The notes beneath the pieces were generated by a model. The model made no database searches, was not told the origin of the DNA, and saw nothing but the letters and a program-made list of their open reading frames with translations. Positions 25,901 to 32,340 of a DNA stretch of 64,000 nucleotides are shown in pieces. The translations under genes and the position numbers were made by a program. This DNA is from Aradus depressus. Its lineage: Eukaryota > Arthropoda > Insecta > Hemiptera > Aradidae. Every line of letters starts with the position of its first letter. Position 1 is the first letter of the stretch. The stretch spans positions 19,765,027 through 19,829,026 of the forward strand of contig OY759221.1 in the NCBI GenBank assembly GCA_963662175.1, read 5' to 3'.

Positions 25901-27975
25901 CAATCCAAAAGTCTCTAAGATCAATTGTCGATGCTCCCTTCTAAGTGTCCAACCTTACCCTCCATAATGACCTTAACATTCTTTTTGTTATTGACCTCAT
26001 CAAGTCCCGCTTCTCCAAATTCTATTCTAACCTTTCTTCCCAAGTCAATCCAGTTGCTCGACTCTTGTCATCCCATTCCCATCCAGATAATCCCATCGAA
26101 GACTGAGGCGGCGTTGGCCGAGAGATCTGCTACAGTAGTAAAAATATTTAGGGAATGCCGGTGATGACCAGCTTCTCCCCTCATGTAATTCTCTCACCTT
26201 CAACTCTCCTTTCCTTCTTGGCCTGCCTCCACTGCTGGCCAGTGACTGGCGGGGCGAGAGGGCAGGGGGGATGGGAATGACAGCGAACCAGCGGTGTTTC
26301 GAGGAGTCTCGAGTTGAAGGGATTTTATGTTTATTTTATTTTATCTTTATTATTATTGTCTTTATGTTCTATCATTAATTAAATTTAATATTTTCTCTTT
26401 GTTTTGTATATATTATATTGTTTTGCATATAGACCATTATTATTTTATTATATACATATTTTTTTTACCTATTGTTTTATACATAACCATATGTTATGGT
26501 TGTATATATTTTTTATTTTATTTATTTTTTCTTTTCCTTTGTTTTATTATTACATATATATATATATATATCTTAAATTTTATTCATCATTCTTTTCTTC
26601 TTTTTTATTTTTATTTCATTTTTTTAATTGTATCGTTCATCAAATTTACTTAAGGCTTATACCGATTGTAAATATTCAAAATAAAGAATAGATTTAAAAA
26701 AAACCAGGCAGAACTAAGAAAGAAAAAAAGTGTCTTCTTTGAGAATAGGAAGATAGACTATTTAGGGGTGTATTTTTCTAGCTCTAGGTTGAGAAACGCA
26801 TTGAAATATTTCCTATTCCACAAACATTGTATATATACACTAGCGGTTTCGTCATTTTTCTTTATAACCAGATAACGGTGTAATGCCGAAACACCGGTAG
26901 TTTATCGAAACTATTTTTTCTAATAGTGTATTTCAAAAATAAGTTTATTTTATTTATTAAGCTGCTGAAAACACAAAAAGTAAATATTTGAAAAGGATCG
27001 TAAATAATTAGCTATTATAATCTTATTTCCGAATATATATATGAAAAAATTCTGAAAACATTTTGAAATATAAAGAACAAAAACGCATGTAGAATGGGCA
27101 CTTAAAAGTATATGATAAAAAAATGATTAAGTCACTCTCAGGAACTTAGAAACATAGTAATCTTTAATTACTGTATTGTTGATCACATTTTTTCTTGAAA
27201 CTATTGTATTTCCTTCTCAAGGTGGGTGCGGAAACCTTCACTACGTTTTGGTCGAGGATTTGCAGTTTTGGTGAGCAATGAGAATGCCCTGTACATTGTT
27301 GGAGGTGCAGTTAAGGAAGGCAATTCCTCTGTTAGCAACGATACTATCGACATTTGGGATGAGAAAAACAGCAAATGGAAGCTGGCCAACTATATGACTA
27401 TACCCCGGCACAGCCACACCGTCTCTTGTATTGGTAACTTCAATCTAGATACTTATATTTTATTATTAACTTCCCAGCATGGGAGAAGTTATTGTAATCG
27501 GTCCGAAAATAAAAAATTTAGAGAATATTTTTATGTTTCAATGTCATTACAGTATTTTCACACTATTTTTGAAAAAAAGTATTTGTGTGTGTACGTACGT
27601 ACGTGCTTGGTCAATTTTTCCTGCATGAAATCTCGAATCGAATTTCACAAGATATATTATATATTATGGGAGTATTGTATACTAATAAAAATATAAAACG
27701 TATATTTTATATATCTATAGACAATATTTAAAAAAAAAATTGTTTATCTTTATATTTTTGGTTTTATTTTGATAGGTAGCAATATGATAATAATGGGTGG
27801 AACCACAACAAAATACATGAAAAGTCTGAAACATGTGGAGGGGTGGTGTCTGAAGACAGGCGCCTGGAACAAGCAGATAGCCCAACTGCCACTGATCCTG
27901 ACAGGTCACGCCTCTGTCACCCTACCTCCAGGAACACAGATTTCACTTCCAAACCAAACTCATCTGGCCAAGTAG
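4594..27975 (+). CDS. BTB-BACK-IQ-Kelch protein (20 coding exons, about 1048 aa)
   Basis: Exons: 4594-4617 (exon may begin at 4556), 4691-4767, 4899-4951, 6565-6691, 7736-7874, 9926-10071, 12130-12231, 12366-12495, 12596-12728, 15041-15272, 15351-15560, 16549-16657, 18387-18626, 20602-20987, 21071-21220, 23502-23602, 23709-23892, 25581-25772, 27222-27433, 27776-27975. They total 3147 nt, divisible by three, with compatible phases at every junction and GT/AG at every border; most donors are strong. Domain order is disordered N-terminus (1-190), BTB (190-310), BACK (311-430), linker, IQ motif (about 647-657) and Kelch propeller (730-1035). BTB-BACK-Kelch proteins usually serve as substrate adaptors of Cullin-3 ubiquitin ligases; the IQ motif suggests calmodulin or a myosin-light-chain-like partner. 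That role is family inference. The start is uncertain: the frame is open upstream of 4594 in that exon, so a further 5' exon is possible. I do not recognise a named orthologue. Confidence 0.85.
6735..7620. repeat. 'ggggaagt' dispersed repeat, long copy
   Basis: Fills the intron after exon 4. It starts with 'gaatcaccgacaatgtactt' plus 'ccccagaattaattaat' and contains several diverged units of about 110 bases, each with 'aatg(t/c)atcgacac-gaaattt' or its complement and 'gattttcag' or 'aaaatcgatagg'. A poly-C run lies at 7437-7454. It is non-coding. Confidence 0.65.
7925..8250 (+). repeat. SINE-A copy (near full length)
   Basis: Degenerate tRNA-like head ('ttctgagctaagatcgtggg', B box 'ggttcaaaacccg'), then the SINE-A body ('ccgtccttcggatgggacgt', 'ggctcatgtccaccagagtg') and tail 'ataactaactaac'. 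It sits in the intron between exons 5 and 6 of the Kelch gene. Confidence 0.75.
8491..8985 (+). repeat. Segmental duplication, copy 1
   Basis: About 490 bases that recur at 10248-10743 in the same orientation with few differences. Both begin 'ctttatgtatttgtattatt' and end 'gtgtatacataacat'. Exon 6 of the Kelch gene (9926-10071) lies between the copies. Confidence 0.85.
8649..8965 (+). repeat. SINE-A copy inside duplicated block (copy 1)
   Basis: Starts 'ggcgccggtagctcagtgg' with the A box, and the B box 'gggttcgaaacccgg' is intact. A short deletion in the head ('gtacgcttactgagctc') distinguishes it from the copy at 10404. It is part of the segmental duplication 8491-8985 and 10248-10743. Confidence 0.8.
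9298..9497 (-). repeat. SINE-A 3' fragment
   Basis: Antisense body with 'cattcgtcgctctggtggac', 'ggggtctttaacgaggattt' and 'ggctcgggaccatcgttta'. It ends at 'cccgtccgttgg' before the tRNA-like head. Confidence 0.7.
9926..12728 (+). CDS. BTB-Kelch gene: BTB domain exons 6-9
   Basis: Exon 9926-10071 reads GPRRIIKERRFVTGDFRHNV and ends acidic (PGDDDILEIDL). Exons 12130-12231, 12366-12495 and 12596-12728 form the BTB/POZ fold: NPDIILIIDKHEFRCHRLVL, then QSYSTYFDDINN, then EAFISIYAWMLSL and NVLEILIASQVLKIR. The H-x-F-x-C-H-R-L-V-L and Y-F positions are the usual BTB core. BTB domains dimerise and bind Cullin-3. Confidence 0.82.
10248..10743 (+). repeat. Segmental duplication, copy 2
   Basis: Second copy of the block at 8491-8985. 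It is followed directly by a 50-bp minisatellite whose unit contains 'caatggcttct-aagtgt', close to a phrase inside the block. Confidence 0.85.
10404..10728 (+). repeat. SINE-A copy inside duplicated block (copy 2)
   Basis: Near-identical to the copy at 8649, but its head keeps 'gtacgcgtgcttctttactg'. A box and B box are intact. The flanks ('ttcagattagtaataaacga', 'caatggcttctatagtgtac') are shared with copy 1, so the block was duplicated as DNA and the SINE did not insert twice. Confidence 0.8.
10745..11010 (+). repeat. 50-bp minisatellite (about five units)
   Basis: The block 'caatggcttctaaagtgtg' recurs with a 50-base period at 10791, 10841, 10891 and 10941. Units differ by single bases (aatagtgg, aacagtgg, aacagtag). 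Confidence 0.9.
11150..11530. repeat. Inverted-repeat element beside the minisatellite
   Basis: 'ttacagcataacttctctca' (about 11235-11255) is mirrored by 'tgagagaagcgatgctgtaa' (about 11493-11513). The stretch 11150-11220 is also a diverged inverted copy of the start of the duplicated block ('gtatttgtattacttcagg' on the minus strand). It is non-coding. Confidence 0.55.
11514..11745. repeat. (AT)n-rich microsatellite cluster
   Basis: Long AT dinucleotide runs broken by 'tttattatattatt'. No gene was seen. Confidence 0.9.
13650..14055. repeat. GC-richer insert flanked by about 45-bp direct repeats
   Basis: The stretch from 'ttttgaactg' to 'cattaagagtgcactattgg' and 'gaaatgg' at 13651-13695 recurs, diverged, at about 14006-14050. 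The roughly 310 bases between are clearly richer in G+C than the host intron and have short open frames on both strands with no recognisable product. It is too long a flank for an ordinary target-site duplication. Confidence 0.6.
14158..14960 (-). mobile_element. LINE remnant (Jockey-like), antisense
   Basis: On the minus strand, around 14780-14900 the sequence reads EEFRYLGVCLSWRTDKRVY, the 'Y-L-G-V' block found after the reverse-transcriptase core in Jockey-type ORF2 proteins. The 14225-14290 stretch reads on the minus strand as a 3' tail ('ggggacgtatgtcccagaat') that recurs at 5400-5460 and 32100-32150. Frames are broken. A related fragment lies at 15841-16060. Confidence 0.5.
15041..16657 (+). 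CDS. BTB-Kelch gene: BACK domain exons 10-12
   Basis: Exons 15041-15272, 15351-15560 and 16549-16657 encode the BACK region. It starts DLEEQCLALVDSK, then FFLPLVSSKEFLDLQLDDL, then SEIEVFMSAARWLLYDWDER and LPQVMTCIRFGLMNPSEL. The phrase 'F-L-x-L-x-x-x-x-L...S-E-x-E-V-F-x-A-x-x-W' is the family hallmark. It ends RVPQPRNWASSSK. Confidence 0.85.
16085..16340. mobile_element. Fold-back element with hammerhead-like motifs in both arms
   Basis: About 100-base inverted arms (16093-16195 and 16223-16327) share 'aatcgaggttctgtcg' at the outer ends. The right arm on the plus strand has GGCC (16252-16255), CTGAAGA (16256-16262), a GAAAA/TTTTC hairpin, GAAACGTT (from 16281) and GGCC (16289-16292). The left arm carries the same motif on the minus strand (16131-16171). 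No protein is encoded. It lies in the intron after exon 11 of the Kelch gene. Confidence 0.7.
16833..17216. mobile_element. Inverted-repeat element with internal 20-bp hairpin
   Basis: Terminal repeats of about 30 bases: 'aaaattaattcacttcaaaa' at the left is mirrored by 'ttttgaagtgaattaatttt' near 17190-17212. Close to the left end, 'agtattttctgaatcactgt' (from about 16866) and its exact complement form a perfect 20-bp stem around a 13-base loop. A plus-strand frame (about 16965-17110) reads RIGKSVLHTKDWKELKSVTD; I cannot assign it. Confidence 0.6.
17545..18110. mobile_element. Long fold-back (MITE-like) element
   Basis: The left arm ('cttttcctcaatttatccg', 'ttccggagtatctgtactac') is mirrored by the right arm at about 18028-18105 ('agtagatacagattctccgg', 'taaattgaggaaaagt'). 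A 90-residue open frame in the centre (17675-17944) has no recognisable domain and is probably chance. Confidence 0.6.
18387..20987 (+). CDS. BTB-Kelch gene: linker and IQ-motif exons 13-14
   Basis: Exon 18387-18626 is a Ser/Glu-rich linker (EESTGSCYRADESLNSLNAG). Exon 20602-20987, the largest coding exon (386 nt), carries the IQ motif IIQAAYRGYRVRQ at about residues 646-658, matching IQxxxRGxxxR, followed by a charged helix (RKMLDDEKKLAKIVEEQSR) likely to be coiled coil. An IQ motif between BACK and Kelch is unusual for the family. Confidence 0.82.
18830..19140 (+). repeat. Tandem duplication, about 178-bp period
   Basis: 'ggcagaggagcgatgggagg' occurs at 18881 and 19059, each followed by 'ggtccatcgggatctggtgt' and 'ttaaattggaaca'. 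It is a two-copy GC-richer block in the intron between exons 13 and 14 of the Kelch gene. Just before it, 18650-18740 holds several 'catcgatg' repeats. Confidence 0.85.
20008..20480 (+). repeat. 'ggggaagt' dispersed repeat, compact complete copy
   Basis: The cleanest copy, with both ends visible: 'acttccccagctatacgaag' and 'aggggaagttatgtaatcg' on the left, 'attcgtgctggggaagtaca' and 'attcaccgaagacc' on the right. In between are three diverged units with 'gaatgtat-ga-acgaaattt'. A long (AT)n tract (about 19950-19990) abuts it. Confidence 0.75.
21071..27975 (+). CDS. BTB-Kelch gene: Kelch propeller exons 15-20
   Basis: Six exons encode about 346 residues with six GG-containing blade starts: LIFGGLD, YVLGGSD, YVVGGQD, WVAGGMG, YIVGGAV and IIMGGTT, each followed by the aromatic and Trp positions (NLWETVG, GEWAKEP, GTWEEVN, NMWVRKP, SKWKLAN, GAWNKQI). 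The acceptor at 23502 (ttgaag|g) was preferred over a better pyrimidine-tract site at 23480 because the latter puts a stop in frame. The stop is TAG at 27973-27975; an ATTAAA at about 28056 is a plausible poly(A) signal. Confidence 0.88.
21455..22026 (-). repeat. Two SINE-A copies in tandem with telomere-like tail
   Basis: Copy 1 (21455-21727) reaches a degenerate head ('ggtaccagcgccctc'). Copy 2 (about 21736-22026) has at its 3' end four near-perfect TTAGG units on the plus strand (21736-21756). Copy 2 is cut before the tRNA-like head at 'cctcggtcgggttac'. Confidence 0.75.
22030..22140 (-). ncRNA. Degenerate hammerhead-like motif element
   Basis: Minus strand of 22076-22109 reads GTG, a mutated core (TTGAGGA for CTGACGA), the stem GGC-GTAA-GCC, GAAACCGGTA, then CAC. 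The helix I strands GTG/CAC and stem II are intact, while the core has two changes, so activity is doubtful. Confidence 0.4.
23955..24300 (-). repeat. LINE 3'-tail remnant
   Basis: Starts with 'gaaatgaaaattttattctg' and 'ggacta', the complement of the LINE tail seen at 32100-32150, followed by AT-rich simple sequence to about 24400. No coding remains. Confidence 0.4.
25085..25500 (+). repeat. 'ggggaagt' dispersed repeat copy
   Basis: Begins 'ttccttccacagttatacaa' and 'aggggaagttatgta', then three internal units ('ctcctgatagaataaatgca', 'actgccgatagaataaatgt'). It lies just before exon 18 of the Kelch gene. Confidence 0.65.
25800..26330 (+). mobile_element. LINE ORF2 C-terminal fragment (Jockey-like)
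   Basis: The plus-strand frames read SSNIKRIQSFQSKSLR, then VSNLTLHNDLNI with a frameshift, then FYSNLSSQVNPVARLLSS. This is the conserved tail of Jockey-type ORF2 proteins, broken by frameshifts. GC-rich sequence follows to about 26320, then AT-rich simple sequence (26330-26700). It sits in the intron between exons 18 and 19 of the Kelch gene. Confidence 0.6.
26826..26960 (+). repeat. Hammerhead-like element fragment
   Basis: 'ggtgtaatgccgaaacaccg' and 'ggtagtttatcgaaac', then the family 3' phrase 'aaataagtttattttattta'. The CTGANGA part is damaged ('ccagataacggtg'). Confidence 0.45.
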
Positions 27976-28197
27976 AAGGACCCTCGTCGTCAGCAAGGAC
28001 CACAACGATCCCATGTCAACTCTCGGAGTTTGATGACAGTGAACAGATATAAAAATTAAAACTTTGAAAACATATTTTATTCCTTTGTTTTACTTATTTT
28101 TACTGTGTATTTCTATTTCTAATAATTGTTCAAATGATGTGTGATGTGGCCATAACAGGAATTGTTCATTCTTTCTTGTATATAGTATTTGTTTAGA

Positions 28198-28470
28198 GGG
28201 CGCCGGTAGCTCAGTGGTATGAGTGCTTGGCTTCTGAGCTCAAGAACGTGGGTTCGAAACCCGACCGAGGCGATGGTCCCGAGAGCCTGTAAAAATGTCA
28301 GATCCTCGTTAAAGCCCCCTACCCTAGGTGAATAAAAATTTAGGGTAGACAACATTTAGAACTCCCACAGTAGAGTCGGGCTCATGTCCACCAAAGTGAC
28401 GAAAGAGCGCTCTGGTAGTAAGCGATATGACCTCAACATGGCATGAGTCATAAAACCTAACCTAACCTAG
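28198..28470 (+). repeat. SINE-A copy with (CCTAA)n tail
   Basis: The head 'gcgccggtagctcagtggta' has an intact A box, and the B box is 'gggttcgaaacccg'. The body has a deletion removing the 'ccgtccttcgga' block. The tail is three CCTAA units, the complement of TTAGG. It lies just after the Kelch gene's 3' end. Confidence 0.85.
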
Positions 28471-28474
28471 TCTT

Positions 28475-29690
28475 CGTTTTGTTGAGGAAAAATTCAAATT
28501 TTGACAGAAAAATGAAAGTGTCAATGGTTGTTTTTAAGTTTCAAAGAAAACCTTGAATGAAGAATTGCATGACAGACAAAATGCAAAAACAAACTAAAAA
28601 TAATAAAAGAAAAAAAAAAGTTTTTATAATTAATAGTTTTTTATTGAAAAGGATAAAAATTTAAAAAAATAACGTAAGTGATGTGGCCACTACAGGACTT
28701 TCTTATACCAACCACTTATGTACAGACCACTCTCAAATTCCTTTCGTCCTGGTATTACTGGCTATATGAAAGCAATGTGTTGGCGTTTTTTTTCTTGGTT
28801 TCATTGCATAACATAATTGAGTGACCTTATTGTAGACAGTAATGCTAGCATGAAATGAATTTGAGAGGTGGGAGGGGGAGTGAGAGTGATCTGTACATAA
28901 GTAGTTGGTAAAAGTAAGTCTTGTAATGGCTAAATCACATGTATTTTATTTTCTTAATTTTTAATAAAAACTACCAATTATAAAAATATATTTTAAAATG
29001 CAGTGCTATGTGTTACAGTTTAAACATTAAGATATGTTTCCTATACAAATTAATTGTACACTTTGGAGCGCTATGTTTGTATTGGTATATATCTCAAATC
29101 TGAAGGCATACTGATGACTGGGAATTAAAAAGGTACATTTTTGATAAGGATCTATTCGATAGAACTACTAAAAATTTTCGCGTAAATCAAGCAAACGTCT
29201 TAAGAAATGAGTTTCAGAATTAAAGTCCCCTATCCAAGGTAACCAAACTGGGTGGCAAAATTTAAGAGTCCCGTTATAGTCAGGTTCATGTTCAACAACG
29301 AAAAGCTCTCTAAAAAGAGGATATATGATCTTGTAATTAAAGCCCGGGCATGAGAAACAGACTGGAGCAAAATATGTCCATGTATGTGTGTATGTCGTCC
29401 GAATTCGGATATCAAAGCTAGTCCATAAAAAAGGTGGGCAGAAACGACGAGTCTTGCTATTTTCTAGCTATAAAATCGACTCAACAGTAATGGCACTATC
29501 CTTAATTTATTCATATTATTTTTCAATTGAAAAAATCATGTCGATCTAGTAGAGAAACAAAACAAAGATAATTAAATAAATTATTAATAACAAGATATAA
29601 TAATATGATATATTAATATATGTACATTGCGTTTTGTTTCTTCTACTAATTACATATAAATATTTTCTAGTAATTCTATAAAAGAATACT
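28475..29690. other. Intergenic stretch between the Kelch and NDUFA6 genes
   Basis: AT-rich, with no gene seen. A degraded SINE-A fragment (about 29222-29352) contains 'aattaaagcccgggcatgag'. Two near-mirror phrases, 'cttaccaaccacttatgtaca' type at 28708-28728 and 'tgtacataagtagttggta' at about 28890-28910, with 'gagagtgatc' next to them, mark a 200-base inverted-repeat element (roughly 28685-28925). Confidence 0.5.
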
Positions 29691-29693
29691 TAA

Positions 29694-31713
29694 TCAATTA
29701 GAGCCAGATAAAAATTTTGACATGAAATCTACAGGTTTAGGTTCAATGGTGTCCTTCCAGTAAGTCATCACGTGGCCTTTCTGCTTCCATCCATTCACTA
29801 CTTCTTTCAGCTCCATCTGACCCTAAAATAATAACATTTGATGAAACCATTTTATATTATAAATATCACTTTATAACAAGGTCATATTTGTGTAAAATGG
29901 TATTTGTGTTCAAGAAGTGGGCCGACTGAACCTCAACCAACTTTTATGTTAAGCCTCCCCCCTTCCCTTTGATCGATTTGACTGAAAAACAATAGGTAGA
30001 GGGTTCTGGGTTCAGATATAAAATTTCTTGTTAGGAAGAATATTTATCCTATCGGGAGTTATCGTGTTCACAGACAGAATATTTTTTTTCATATTTGGAA
30101 TCCTAGAGGTCGGAAAACATAAAATTCCGTTGAAAACTTCGCATAACATAACTTTCCTTCGTATAGCTGGGGAAGTAAAAAAATAAATAACACAAATATC
30201 ATTTGAACATAGTTAGTATTTATTAATTATTAATATTTCTTAATTAGTAATGTAGTCGTGACAGAACCAACTTTCGCTACTTGGCTCGTAGTAATCCCAA
30301 TCCGAAGTAATAAAATAATCCTTAGTAATCTTAATCCACATTCGATCATTAGACCATAGAGTTTATTTTTAGTTTGTATAGACTCCGTGTATTAAACTTG
30401 TGAATATGACGCTTTCAATACTATACAATGAATATATCTTGAATTAATTGTGAATATAATAGCAAAAATGCGAAAGTGACATATTCGCAACTATGCAATG
30501 CATAAAACAGTTGTCAAATGTCTCAATTGATGTGTACCTACTTACTAGAATATTGATTATAAACTTACGAAAAATAGGACGATATGAAAAAATCAAGTAT
30601 TTAAAACTTTGCTAAGGTCTTTTACGGACATCTAAAAGGAATACAGATTCGACGATTTGGTACAATACGCATCTCTCCCAAAGCAATCGAGAGGGAACGC
30701 AAGTTTTCACATTCGATAGTTTGCATTTGAATCGACGATATCATCTCTAATGATTAGTGAATGGCTTTGTAAACGGCCTGATAATTAGGGAAACCTTGAT
30801 TAGTATTTAAAAAATAAAAAAACTTATGATGAGAACTGCAACTATTCAAACTTGATAATAATTAATCTGAAATATGTGAAAATAGAACTTGGCCACTTTT
30901 CGTAACCCAAAATACCTTAATGACCAGCATATCAATAACTCTTATGTCCTTCACGTGTTTGTTTTTCATAAATTCTTCTCTCAACTTTTGTCTACATTGA
31001 GTTATGTTCTTAGGAATGTCGTAATCCAACACTAAAAAAATAATAAATAGAAACACATAATTACTATAAATTAATATCACATCAAATAACAATTATACTG
31101 TTTAAGATTAACTATTAGAAGAAAAAATACTTTCTCGAATCCTGTGGGCAGTCGTTTGTACGTCCCTGCCTTAGAGTCTGAAGAAATCATATAATAGTAA
31201 AAAAAATTGTGTGGAAACAAAATCGGAAAAGACGGAAGTTCAAACCTATTTCAAAATTAAAGACAGTTCGTAACTAACTTTACTCCATAATGATCTAACT
31301 TACATGGAAACACCAAGTAAACATGGGATCTTCTTAAAGTGTCACTTTTCGCAATTTATACAGGCAAGGAATAATCAAGACATTGGGAAAATTACTAGCA
31401 AAGATATATATATCATGCTTATTAAGCTTGAAATAACATGAATGTAATAATTGGGTTATAATTATTATATGGTTGTTTCACTTTTGAAAAAATATAAATT
31501 TATAAAAGATCAACGATTCCACTTTGAAAGACAGTATACTTATTGCTAAATATTACGAATAAAAATAGAATCAAAAACATAATTACCAACGTAGGGAATT
31601 TGCCGGTACCAAGTTTTATATAAATTGAATACTCTTTTCCTGGCTTCATCACTGTCAATTGACAAAATTGGTCTAACGAATTTTGGTCCCTGCTTTATAA
31701 TTTTTGCTGACAT
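29694..31713 (-). CDS. NDUFA6: NADH dehydrogenase 1 alpha subcomplex subunit 6 (complex I B14, LYR protein)
   Basis: Three exons, 31713-31587, 31031-30916 and 29822-29694, total 372 nt, 123 residues plus TGA. Phases agree (one base left over after exon 1, phase 0 after exon 2). The protein reads MSAKIIKQGPKFVRPILSID, then a LYR-family segment (VFNLYKTWYRQIPYV), DYDIPKNITQ, LREEFMKNKHVKDIRVIDML, VIKGQMELKEVVNGWKQKGH, and WKDTIEPKPVDFMSKFL. This matches the NDUFA6 family over its whole length. It is an accessory subunit of mitochondrial complex I that, in known structures, sits on the matrix arm and binds the acyl-carrier protein through its LYR fold. The motif here is LYK rather than LYR, a conservative change. 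A splice acceptor 10 bases before the ATG (tttcag|ggtaattcag) suggests a non-coding first exon. The gene is complete and looks functional. Confidence 0.95.
29930..30180 (-). repeat. 'ggggaagt' dispersed repeat copy in NDUFA6 intron 2
   Basis: Ends at 'cgtatagctggggaagtaaa' and contains 'aaacataaaattccgttgaa' and 'gggagttatcgtgttcacag'. It is non-coding. Confidence 0.65.
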
Positions 31714-31734
31714 TCTGAATTACCCTGAAATTAA

Positions 31735-32340
31735 AAGACTTGCTAACCTTCCTTGAAACCTCCCTTTCCACCAAGGAGTAGGGATACCGTGTTATTTGAG
31801 TAACTGCTATTTATCACTGTGAAGGTATTTTTTATTGCTCCTGGAACCATATAGTTTCAGTTGTAGGTCAGTCACTATAATATATATTTCTCTCTGTCCT
31901 TTGTTTTTCTTTATCACTCATTATTATTCTTACTTTTTTTTCTTAATTTTATATAAATATATATTCTTTAATTTTTTCATTGTTTTAATTTAATCATTGT
32001 TCATTAACAATTATTGTTTCTTTAGTAAATTCCTAGAAACCTCTTTTCTTTTTATTCTGTCTCAATTAGCTGATAATTGTATTCTTTTGTTTATTTCTTA
32101 TGTTATTATTCTCAAGCGACGTACGTCCCAGAATAAAAATAATTTTTAATTTCATTTCATAGTTACAAAAAGGAGTAACGGATTATCACAACCCTGTCTA
32201 TTGGGTATTATTTACTACGTTCCTCCTGGATCCATATAGTGATAGAAAAGAGCAGTAAATGATTATCAGGATCATTTTATGATCATATTATTATTAATAT
32301 GATCCTGATAATCAGTTACTACCCAATTACCCAATATTAT
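31735..32340 (+). repeat. LINE 3' tail and small inverted-repeat element
   Basis: 31880-32155 is an AT-rich LINE-type tail ending 'gacgtacgtcccagaataaa' and 'aatttcatttcat', matching tails at 5400-5460 and (antisense) 14230-14290. From 32170 to 32340 'gattatcaggatcat' and 'atgatcctgataatc' form a 15-bp perfect palindrome around an AT-rich loop. Confidence 0.5.

Noticed and set aside
26327..26691. Hydrophobic 95-108-codon frames
   Set aside because: These are translations of T-rich simple sequence after a LINE fragment; no real membrane protein features.
27843..28052. 69-codon open frame overlapping the last Kelch exon
   Set aside because: It is out of frame with the well-supported Kelch coding exon and covers the 3' UTR; only composition carries it.
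28198..28270. Possible tRNA gene
   Set aside because: A and B boxes are present but the cloverleaf arms do not pair and the same sequence continues into a 270-base dispersed body; it is a SINE head.
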